Shown in pieces: positions 25,843 to 34,252 of a stretch of DNA of 64,000 nucleotides. Source of the DNA: an uncultured Bacteroidales bacterium. Lineage in GTDB: Bacteria; Bacteroidota; Bacteroidia; Bacteroidales; Paludibacteraceae. The notes beneath the pieces are model-generated. The model saw only the letters and a program-made list of their open reading frames with translations. It did not search any database and had not been told where the DNA came from. Where the stretch lies: the NCBI GenBank assembly GCA_945921355.1, contig CAMEKM010000002.1, positions 1 through 64,000 on the forward strand. The letters are read 5' to 3'. The stretch's first letter is position 1. Every line of letters starts with the position of its first letter. The position numbers and the translations under genes are program-made.

Positions 25843-28467
25843 ATGAGAAAATTTTTACTTTTATTCGTAGCTCTCTGTTGTGCAGGATTGGCAAATGCCA
25901 CAGAAGGTGCCCTGCACGGTGCGTTTACCATTAATAAATATGGTGACCAAGTTGTTTTTTCAAAAGGCAATTTGCAATTTAATGCTGCTAAAGGCACTCA
26001 TTCTTGTGTAGATGGAACTACAGCTAAAGGAACGTGGCGATTTGCTGAAAGACAATATGACTTTGTAGGAGACACTACCATCGGAAGTGTATATGAGGGT
26101 GGCAATAAATGCAACAATTTACTCGTTGATGAGAACTATAATGGTTGGATTGACAATTTTGGTTGGGGAACCAGTGGTTATGACAACACGGCCAATGACC
26201 CTCGTGCCATCCATTTCCAGCCATGGGACACCTCTTCTGACACCATCCATATCGGCGACCCGACAGAGACCGCCAAATACAATCCCTTTGGTTATGGTCC
26301 GTCGGCTTACATTATGAGATACTCATCTCTTATCCGGCAGAGCCGAAACTACGACTGGGGAGTGTATAATTCCATCGAAAACGGTGGTAATGCGCCCGAT
26401 TTGTGGCGTTCGCTATCAGGCCCGGAATGGGACTATATGATAAAAGAAAGGCCAAATGCAGATAAATTACGCAACCTGGCATACGTTTGTGGTGTAAACG
26501 GAGCATTATTATTCCCTGATAATTTCAAATTGCCTGACGGTCTTTCGTTTACGGAAGATAAAGCTCAATGGGCGAACAATGTATATGATGAAGTTGCATG
26601 GCAAAAATTAGAGGCCGCAGGTGCTGTCTTTTTACCTGCTGCAGGAACAGCATCTACAGGGTGCGACTATTGGACATCTGGCGATGAAGCCAATCATCGT
26701 GCCAATATGCTACATCTTGATGTAAAGAATAATTATTCTTCTGGCAGAGTATTGGTGCTGGAGACGAAAAACGAATCAAAACGCTTTTTTGTTCGCTTAG
26801 TGCAAGATATTCCGCACGAGAAACCATCTATTGCTTCGGAAAAGACTTTAACGGGTGTATTTTCTGTAAGTGCCGAAACAAAGGTTAATTTCTCACAAGG
26901 CAATTTACAATGCTACCCGACCACCAACCCTGCTGTCAACACATGGCAGTTTGCTGAGAACCAATTCGATTTTTTGGGTATGGAAAACGAGAATATCCGT
27001 GGCAGAATTCCCCTCAATACATGGATAGATCTTTTTACATGGGGTTCCGGAGATGACCCTGCTTATAGGAACGATCTATATGCACCTTTTACAGAATGGG
27101 GACTAAGCGGCATTGAGAACGGAGGTGGATACGAATGGCGAACCATGACGAAGGACGAATGGATATATTTGTTCCGTGGAAGAGAGAATGCAGAGAATCT
27201 GTTTGGACTGGGAAAAATAGGTACTGTAAGCGGGTTAATTTTGCTTCCTGACGAATGGATTTTGCCAAGCGGGGCAGTATTCTATCCTGCTACTTCTACA
27301 TCTTTCTATTGGGACGAGGAAAATCACCGGTACGGCAGTGATACCAAATCAGGTTTTAATGACAACTCCTATACGACCAACCAATGGCGGTTGATGGAAG
27401 CTGCGGGCGCAGTATTTTTGCCTGCTGCTTTATTCGGATTTTATGGAGCAGTACTGGATCAGAACATTGGAGGAGGCTATTGGGCCTCTGACGGCATAGA
27501 CGGATTGGGAGGTTTTCAGGTCAGGTTCTATGCAGACAAAATAAATCTGCCAAGCACATCGGTTTTGAGTTTTTGTTATGGAAGTGCCGTTCGTATGGTT
27601 AGGGAAGTACAAGTAGCGCCAAAGGCATTGACAGGTCGATTCTCTGTTGCCACTGATAAGCAAGTTATCTTCTCGCAAGGTAATCTGCAATACAAAGCCT
27701 CCTCTAACGAATGGTCATTCGCAAATAACCAATATAGTATGATAGGTTATCAGAATGAAAATATCGCTGCCAACTACTCCGGCTGGATCGACCTCTTCGG
27801 ATGGGGAACAGGTAACAATCCTGTAGAAACATCCAAAGAATCTGCGCCGTATGCTTCTTTCTCCGATTGGACGGCAAACCCCATCGTAAACGGGAATAAC
27901 GAGACATGGTACACACTCTCTGCCGAAGAATGGGATTATCTACTCAACAAACGTACCGATGCGGCTAACCTGAAAGGTCTGGCGGTGGTGAATGACATAA
28001 AGGGATATATACTACTTCCTGACAACTGGACTACCCCTTTGATTCTGACTTTCACCCCCACCCCGAACGACTACACCACGAATGTATATACGTTGGGAGA
28101 TTGGGAACTGATGGAGGCAGCTGGTGCTGTGTTCTTACCTGCAGCAGGAGACCGCCTCGGCACAGACATCAACTCCATCAAAGCCGGAAATGGCCATTAT
28201 TGGACATCTACTCCATCATCTGAGTATTCTAATATGGCGCAAGCGATGATGTTTACCTCCTATGCTCCTGCAAGAGTCAGTGATGCCATGGTTCAAATGG
28301 GCTGTGCTGTCCGACCGGCGCGTGAAGTCAAAGCTACTGAAGTGATTGAGCTATCTACCTCTGGCTCCTCCCTGAAGGGAAGAGCCAATAAACTCCTCCG
28401 CAACGGTCAGCTCCTCATCGAGCGTGATGGCAAGATCTATAACGCCCAAGGCGCGCAGGTGAGATAA
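25843..28467 (+). CDS. Secreted protein with three tandem ~270-aa repeats (FSQGNLQY...W.FA..Q...G...GAVFLPAAG type)
   Basis: Signal peptide MRKFLLLFVALCCAGLANA; three copies of V.FSKGNLQ...GWIDLFGWGTG...LEAAGAVFLPAAG; C-terminus LLRNGQLLIERDGKIYNAQGAQVR. Confidence 0.85.
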   Translation: MRKFLLLFVALCCAGLANATEGALHGAFTINKYGDQVVFSKGNLQFNAAKGTHSCVDGTTAKGTWRFAERQYDFVGDTTIGSVYEGGNKCNNLLVDENYNGWIDNFGWGTSGYDNTANDPRAIHFQPWDTSSDTIHIGDPTETAKYNPFGYGPSAYIMRYSSLIRQSRNYDWGVYNSIENGGNAPDLWRSLSGPEWDYMIKERPNADKLRNLAYVCGVNGALLFPDNFKLPDGLSFTEDKAQWANNVYDEVAWQKLEAAGAVFLPAAGTASTGCDYWTSGDEANHRANMLHLDVKNNYSSGRVLVLETKNESKRFFVRLVQDIPHEKPSIASEKTLTGVFSVSAETKVNFSQGNLQCYPTTNPAVNTWQFAENQFDFLGMENENIRGRIPLNTWIDLFTWGSGDDPAYRNDLYAPFTEWGLSGIENGGGYEWRTMTKDEWIYLFRGRENAENLFGLGKIGTVSGLILLPDEWILPSGAVFYPATSTSFYWDEENHRYGSDTKSGFNDNSYTTNQWRLMEAAGAVFLPAALFGFYGAVLDQNIGGGYWASDGIDGLGGFQVRFYADKINLPSTSVLSFCYGSAVRMVREVQVAPKALTGRFSVATDKQVIFSQGNLQYKASSNEWSFANNQYSMIGYQNENIAANYSGWIDLFGWGTGNNPVETSKESAPYASFSDWTANPIVNGNNETWYTLSAEEWDYLLNKRTDAANLKGLAVVNDIKGYILLPDNWTTPLILTFTPTPNDYTTNVYTLGDWELMEAAGAVFLPAAGDRLGTDINSIKAGNGHYWTSTPSSEYSNMAQAMMFTSYAPARVSDAMVQMGCAVRPAREVKATEVIELSTSGSSLKGRANKLLRNGQLLIERDGKIYNAQGAQVR

Positions 28468-28510
28468 GCTTCTCAGCCATGCAGGGCTGATTACCCTGCA
28501 TGGTTACTAA
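28463..28510 (+). repeat. ~48-bp trailer repeat with 10-bp perfect hairpin, copy 1
   Basis: gataagcttctcagCCATGCAGGGctgattaCCCTGCATGGttactaaa. Confidence 0.95.
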
Positions 28511-28540
28511 AGAGATCTTTGACATAATGGATTACCGAAC

Positions 28541-29725
28541 TCAGTAGTTTAGACCGAACGCCCAAAGAGGCACCACATTGAGAAAACCGTATTCGATGTC
28601 ATCCTTTACGACAATGCCGTTGGGGACATCTTCTATCTGTTTGTTGCCTTTCTTTCTTCCGCCGATCTCAAAGGTGTACTCACCAACTGTGAAATCCGAG
28701 ACACGAGAAGAAAGCACGTCATTGTTGACACGCATCTGGTTGTAAAAGAAAGTCTCACGCAGGTTGCCGGTGTCCGGCTTGCCATATGCGAGAACGGTCA
28801 TTAGACTGGGGTTGTCAATATAAACTTTCTCCACTTTGCCGAGACCACGCAAACCACCCGTGTTGTCCCTTAGCTGACCAATCATGCCGGCTTTCTCCAG
28901 ATAGACGAGGTAGTCGGATATGTTGTTCTTACTGACTCCTACTTCCTGAGACAAACTTTCTGCGTTGGGTTTCATCGGGGCAATACCCGAGATGACACCT
29001 AACAGTTGTATCAGTTTGCGTGCAGTAGATGCTTTTAAATCCGCGTATTGAGCAATATCTGATTCGATGGTCTGGCGCACAATCTGCTCGATAAGAAGTG
29101 CAAAATCCGGCTCGTTACCAAAAGGGTAATAGCCGTTTTGCAGGTACTGTTTGAAGTACATTAACGGATGTTCCATTTGATTATAGACTTTCGTTTCGTG
29201 CGCCAATATCTGCTCCAATGAATAAGCAGGCAAATTTATGTGGTGAAACAATGCCAGATATTCACGAAAACTTAACCCCTGCATGTGGTATATCGGTGCT
29301 CGGCGGCTCAAGTCTGCCTCACCGTCTATGATGTCCAGTATGGAGGATCCGGTGAAAACCACCTTGAGCGTCTCGTGAGTGTCGTAGATTTGTTTTAACT
29401 CGCGCGACCAGTTCTTGTACTTGTGCACCTCGTCGATATACAAACGGACACCGCCGTATTTAACAAAGGTATCTGCCAACTCTACAAGCGTGTGCGTTGC
29501 GAGATACATGGAGTCGGCAGAGACATACAGACTCCGCTCGCGGTCGGGACTTTGCGCCAGATGTTGCAAAAGAATGGTCGATTTGCCTACTCCGCGCGGA
29601 CCCACAAGCCCGAACATACGCCCGTTCCATTTGATGCGGTCGTACATATAACGGCGAAAAGAAGTCGGCGTCTTACGCAGTTGCTCGTTTTGATACGCAA
29701 TCAGTGAATTGTCTATCATACACAA
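28541..29725 (-). CDS. ATP-binding protein, AAA_14/DUF4143-like
   Basis: NGRMFGLVGPRGVGKSTILLQHLAQS; VRLYIDEVHKYKNWSRELKQIYD; VVFTGSSILDI. Confidence 0.88.
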   Translation of the reverse strand: MCMIDNSLIAYQNEQLRKTPTSFRRYMYDRIKWNGRMFGLVGPRGVGKSTILLQHLAQSPDRERSLYVSADSMYLATHTLVELADTFVKYGGVRLYIDEVHKYKNWSRELKQIYDTHETLKVVFTGSSILDIIDGEADLSRRAPIYHMQGLSFREYLALFHHINLPAYSLEQILAHETKVYNQMEHPLMYFKQYLQNGYYPFGNEPDFALLIEQIVRQTIESDIAQYADLKASTARKLIQLLGVISGIAPMKPNAESLSQEVGVSKNNISDYLVYLEKAGMIGQLRDNTGGLRGLGKVEKVYIDNPSLMTVLAYGKPDTGNLRETFFYNQMRVNNDVLSSRVSDFTVGEYTFEIGGRKKGNKQIEDVPNGIVVKDDIEYGFLNVVPLWAFGLNY

Positions 29726-29746
29726 AGAGATTTAACGTTTCTGGCT

Positions 29747-29780
29747 GCAAAGGTACTGCATTTTTATGATATATGCAAAT
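29747..29780 (-). promoter_or_regulatory. Promoter of the minus-strand AAA ATPase gene
   Basis: Minus strand TTTG (29780-29777) and TACCTTTG (29754-29747); overlaps the 14-bp palindrome GCAAATATATTTGC (29775-29788). Confidence 0.6.
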
Positions 29781-29797
29781 ATATTTGCTAAAAAAAT

Positions 29798-29843
29798 CAC
29801 TCATTGAGGGAGATTTTAATACAAATAAGCACTTATTGAGGGA
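29798..29843 (-). repeat. Two direct repeats at 32-bp period upstream of the AAA ATPase promoter
   Basis: cactcattgaggga at 29798 and cacttattgaggga at 29830 (minus sense TCCCTCAATAAGTG / TCCCTCAATGAGTG). Confidence 0.85.
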
Positions 29844-29993
29844 TAAATAGGAGCAGACTTGCACTTTCTAAGGTGCAATATGCCTTAACGGTAATCCAAT
29901 AAATGTTTTTTGAAACAACAAAATCAAAACAAACTAACATAACAAACGACTTTCAAACTGACGAGGCAACAGGATAAACAGCCAACAAATTTT

Positions 29994-32258
29994 ATGAGAA
30001 AAATTTTACTTTCTATCGTCGCTGCCATCATGGCTATCACCTCCGTTCAGGCGGAACGAATTGATTATCCTGGTCCAACCGATGAGGGGCGTTTATCAAC
30101 AGCTATTTACATTTACGATGATGGGTTTAATGCTATCTGTTGGTGTTACAATGACGACATGACGGCAGAATACCAAGTAATTAGTTATACGTTAGGCAAA
30201 GATTTAAACATTGTTATTCCGAACACAGTCAGTAAAAATGGAAAGACCTATACAGTAACGGATTTATTGGGTGTGATGAGTAATCAAGTGGTATCTATTA
30301 CATTGCCTGCCGGTTTGAAGAAGTTGCGTGCGCATATCTTGGAAAATGAACCGATAACTTTGATCGACATTCCTGCGTCGGTGGACTCTATTGGCAATTA
30401 TGCTTTTAACAACTGTCAACTAAATTCTCTTATTATGCTTAACAGTAGTTTGAAAGCTATCGGAGATTTCAGTTTCCACAGCAATCAACTCGCGATAGTT
30501 AATATTCCTGCTTCGGTCGAGCACATAGGAGTTAGTGCATTTCAGGCAAATAACATGACCTCGCTTACGCTTAATGAAGGTTTGACCGAAATCGGAGGTG
30601 CTGCATTTGCTGATAACAATATTGCAGATGTTTTATTGCCTTCAACGCTTAATTCCATCGGAGTAGGTGCTTTTGCGTCAAATAAAATGAACGAGATTGT
30701 TATCCCGGATGCCGTCACTTCGCTTGGAGAACGGGCTTTTGCATATTGTCCGCTGACAAACATTACCTTTGGTGGCGGAGTCAAAGTGCTCGAACCGGAA
30801 GTGTTCTTGGGTGCACTTGATAACTTACAGACGCTGACAGTACACGACGGCGTGGAAGAAATAAGTGATGAGACTTTTAAGGGTTGTTATAAATTAGCCC
30901 AAGTAGAACTTCCTTCTTCACTCAAACGAATTGGAAACAACGCATTTTATGCTACCGCCATCGCTTCTTTGACAACCCCTGCTTCTATTGGAGAGAGTGC
31001 GTTTGAGAATTGTCACAATCTGACATCCGTTACCCTTTTGGATGGAGCGGAGTATGTCGGTCCGAGGGCGTTTAGATATGATGCGGCATTGACAGAGTTT
31101 ACCGCCGGTCGTTCGCTCAAGTCAATCGGAGAATCAGCTTTTTATGGCTGCGAGCAAATGGGAAAGGCCTATCTCGGAGAACAGTTACAAACCATCGGGG
31201 ACAATGCTTTTGATGAATGTAAATCCCTTGCTGACGTTACTATGCCGCAAACTGTCGAGCAAATCGGGGACTATGCTTTCTTTAGCGCGCCTGTTCGTGA
31301 ACTGACTACTGCTGCCAATATAGGAACCGCAGCATTCCAGAATTGTGACAGCCTGCGCTCGGTTATTTTCTTGGACGGCGTTGAAACAATCGGAGACGCG
31401 GCTTTCTCTCATGCCGATTCTTTGGAAACGGTTGTATTTCCCAATACGTTGGTCTCTATAGGCGATGAAGCATTCCAACAAAATGTGAATCTGCGGGTTA
31501 TCAATCTACCCAAGGGTGTGAAGAAAATAGGTAAAGACGCTTTCTATTGGTGTGTACAAGCAGAACGAATCATATTGAGCGATTTAGATACAATCCCAGA
31601 CGGAGCATTTGCGTATTGCGGTTCGTACACAAAAAAAATAGGGGAACTGCAAATCCCTAATTCTGTTAAATGCATAGGTAGACAAACTTTTATTGGACTC
31701 CCTATCAGCAAACTTTCTATTGGTGAAGCAGTTGACTCTATAGGGCAAGAAGCTTTTGCTAATAATGACAAAATATCTTCTATTATTGCTTATCCTACCA
31801 CCGCGCCCCGTAGCGCCAAGGATGCGTTTGATTATGTTCCGACAACAGCGGTAGTAACTGTTCCTTGCTCCGCATTGGAATCCTATCGCACAGAGTGGGA
31901 CCATTTCACTAATTTTACCGGAGTTGTGGCTATCCAAGGTATAAGCGAAGATGAAATGAAAGGAAAAGTAACGGTTACTTTCTCCGGCGATTGCGCAAGT
32001 TCTGTGGCGGTACTTTATGCCGAAGCGAATGACGGATTTGCTTTTGACCATTGGTCTGACGGTAACACCGACAACCCGAGGGTTATTACTTCTACAGAGC
32101 CACAAACGTTCATCGCATATTTTAAAGAAATAACGCAAGGGATTGAGCAGATTCTTGTGCCGCAGGATAATGCCCGCAAATATATGATCAACGGTCAGAT
32201 CTACATCGCCCTACCCGACGGCAAGACCTATAACGCCCAAGGCGCACAGGTAAGATAA
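29994..32258 (+). CDS. BspA-like leucine-rich repeat (LRR_5) secreted protein
   Basis: Repeated I.A..FA.N....V.LP.SL..IG..AF motifs; signal peptide; C-terminus INGQIYIALPDGKTYNAQGAQVR. Confidence 0.9.
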   Translation: MRKILLSIVAAIMAITSVQAERIDYPGPTDEGRLSTAIYIYDDGFNAICWCYNDDMTAEYQVISYTLGKDLNIVIPNTVSKNGKTYTVTDLLGVMSNQVVSITLPAGLKKLRAHILENEPITLIDIPASVDSIGNYAFNNCQLNSLIMLNSSLKAIGDFSFHSNQLAIVNIPASVEHIGVSAFQANNMTSLTLNEGLTEIGGAAFADNNIADVLLPSTLNSIGVGAFASNKMNEIVIPDAVTSLGERAFAYCPLTNITFGGGVKVLEPEVFLGALDNLQTLTVHDGVEEISDETFKGCYKLAQVELPSSLKRIGNNAFYATAIASLTTPASIGESAFENCHNLTSVTLLDGAEYVGPRAFRYDAALTEFTAGRSLKSIGESAFYGCEQMGKAYLGEQLQTIGDNAFDECKSLADVTMPQTVEQIGDYAFFSAPVRELTTAANIGTAAFQNCDSLRSVIFLDGVETIGDAAFSHADSLETVVFPNTLVSIGDEAFQQNVNLRVINLPKGVKKIGKDAFYWCVQAERIILSDLDTIPDGAFAYCGSYTKKIGELQIPNSVKCIGRQTFIGLPISKLSIGEAVDSIGQEAFANNDKISSIIAYPTTAPRSAKDAFDYVPTTAVVTVPCSALESYRTEWDHFTNFTGVVAIQGISEDEMKGKVTVTFSGDCASSVAVLYAEANDGFAFDHWSDGNTDNPRVITSTEPQTFIAYFKEITQGIEQILVPQDNARKYMINGQIYIALPDGKTYNAQGAQVR

Positions 32259-32301
32259 GCTTCTCAGCCATGCAGGGCTGATTACCCTGCATGGTTACTA
32301 A
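32254..32301 (+). repeat. ~48-bp trailer repeat, copy 2
   Basis: gataagcttctcagCCATGCAGGGctgattaCCCTGCATGGttactaaa. Confidence 0.95.
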
Positions 32302-32342
32302 ACAAACTAACATAACTAACCACTCTTAAACAACTAAAAATT

Positions 32343-33896
32343 ATGCGTAAACTTTTACTTTCTCTGGCTGCGATTGTCAGCTACGCAACAGCCATTTGGG
32401 CTGTGCCTGCACCTATTAATGTCCATTGGGACAATGGCACCCTGAAATGGGAACTGCCCGCACTCACGAATGACAGTGTGTACGAGGGCATTTTCTTGAC
32501 ATTGTTCACCCAATCCGGTGATGAAATCTCTACGCTCGGCACAGGTGTCCGGACAAGCTACGATTTCTCGTCTGATTTATACAAAGGCAGAACCTATTTT
32601 GCCAAAGTCTCTTCTTATGCTAACCCCGGTGATATATATAGCGCCGAGGTCGTCAGCCCGGAATATACCGTTCCCGGTGTCAAAGACACCCTGGTCGTGC
32701 CGAATGTCACGCTCGACAACAACGGTACTGTTCAGTGGGGGTATATCGGTTATCTCTTCGTCCGCGCTACGCTTCAGAAAAAAAACGGGGAAGAATGGAC
32801 CGACCTCGCTACGCGCACCACTACCAACGGTTGGAACCGAAGTATCTCTTTCGACGCAATCACCACGCCGGGAACCTACCGCGCGGTAGCCGACGCCTTG
32901 CAGGGTACGGATGTCGTCATGCAGGGTATATCGGACGAACTGCTCATCGAGGAGATGTTCACGGTCACCTTCAATGCCCAAACCCTCTTTGCGAACCCTG
33001 AGGCTACGGTGGCTCCCAAGAAATCCAAAATAACCCTGCCTGCTGTCCCAGACGAGTATAAGTACCAAAGTAGCGGTAATACCCATATCTTCTATTGGTC
33101 CACCGATGCGGAGGGTAATACTCCTTGGAGATTTGATGAAGACTCGCTCATGCAGGACATCACCCTCTATGCACAATGGATCGAATGTCCCGCGCTCAAC
33201 CCTGTATGGGACGGCAAAATATGCCGGTGGACCATGACTGAAACACTGTTGGCGGCTTCAAAGGATCGCCAGGTCGCTGTCTATACCGAGAATGACAACT
33301 ACATCTTTGGATCAGGAGGAGATGCTATCGAAGACCACATTGACTTTGACTCCTCGAACTCGCTCTTTTTCCCTGGACGCAAGTATTCTTTTTCGGCCGG
33401 TGTAAGGGATTACTATTACAACGAGGTGGCGTTCAAGAGCGAACTGATGACGGTCGAAGGCGAGGCAGCTGTCCTGCCGCTGCAGAATATGCAGGTTGGA
33501 AAAGCCTCATCCGCCAAAGTGATTTGGGATAAACCGATAGACCTGCTCTACAAACGGCTTTGCAACCTCTACCAACGAAACAAATCAACGCTGGAATGGG
33601 ACAAGATTGCTACGATTGAAGACCCGTCTTCCACTTGGGCTAACAACTATGTGGAATTCAACCAGTCTCTTGACGACCAAGAGTATTACCGTATTGTTTG
33701 TCAGTTGTACCAGGGCGAATATCTGATTTACGAAGGCGAACTGTTCTACGGCACCAACCCTGCTACATCCATCGAAAACATGGATTCCGCAGCCGGTAAC
33801 CTGTCACCCGTCACCCATAAAGTCCTCCGCAACGGTCAGCTCCTCATCGAGCGTGACGGCAAGATCTTCAACGCCCAAGGCGCACAAGTAAAATAA
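32343..33896 (+). CDS. Secreted protein, unknown function, Ig/InlB-like segments
   Basis: Signal peptide MRKLLLSLAAIVSYATAIWA; FDEDSLMQDITLYAQW; C-terminus KVLRNGQLLIERDGKIFNAQGAQVK. Confidence 0.75.
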   Translation: MRKLLLSLAAIVSYATAIWAVPAPINVHWDNGTLKWELPALTNDSVYEGIFLTLFTQSGDEISTLGTGVRTSYDFSSDLYKGRTYFAKVSSYANPGDIYSAEVVSPEYTVPGVKDTLVVPNVTLDNNGTVQWGYIGYLFVRATLQKKNGEEWTDLATRTTTNGWNRSISFDAITTPGTYRAVADALQGTDVVMQGISDELLIEEMFTVTFNAQTLFANPEATVAPKKSKITLPAVPDEYKYQSSGNTHIFYWSTDAEGNTPWRFDEDSLMQDITLYAQWIECPALNPVWDGKICRWTMTETLLAASKDRQVAVYTENDNYIFGSGGDAIEDHIDFDSSNSLFFPGRKYSFSAGVRDYYYNEVAFKSELMTVEGEAAVLPLQNMQVGKASSAKVIWDKPIDLLYKRLCNLYQRNKSTLEWDKIATIEDPSSTWANNYVEFNQSLDDQEYYRIVCQLYQGEYLIYEGELFYGTNPATSIENMDSAAGNLSPVTHKVLRNGQLLIERDGKIFNAQGAQVK

Positions 33897-33933
33897 AATA
33901 TATGACTATAGAAATATTTATTTAGGTTTATTG

Positions 33934-34054
33934 CTTTTGAATGCTTTGGCTCGTAAGAGTTCGGGATTTAGTGTTAAAAACTATCCGGGTGCTTGCACAC
34001 GAGGAGTTTTTAGCAATAAATATCGAAGGAGCGCAGCTCAAAAGCATTCAAAAG
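33934..34054. repeat. ~120-bp nested inverted-repeat element
   Basis: Outer arms CTTTTGAATGCTTT / AAAGCATTCAAAAG (14 bp); inner arms TAAAAACT / AGTTTTTA. Confidence 0.8.
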
Positions 34055-34138
34055 GGTTTATCTTGGTTTATTTTCTATAAAACAAACATATTAACCCGCC
34101 ATTCTCGCCTCTCCCCCTTCAGGGGGCCGGGGGGCTGG

Positions 34139-34186
34139 GATAAGCTTCTCAGCCATGCAGGGCTGATTACCCTGCATGGTTACTAA
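34139..34186 (+). repeat. ~48-bp trailer repeat, copy 3
   Basis: gataagcttctcagCCATGCAGGGctgattaCCCTGCATGGttactaaa. Confidence 0.95.
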
Positions 34187-34252
34187 ACAAACGAACATAA
34201 CAAACAACTTTCAAACTGACGAGGCAACAGGATAAAACAGCCAACAAAGTTT

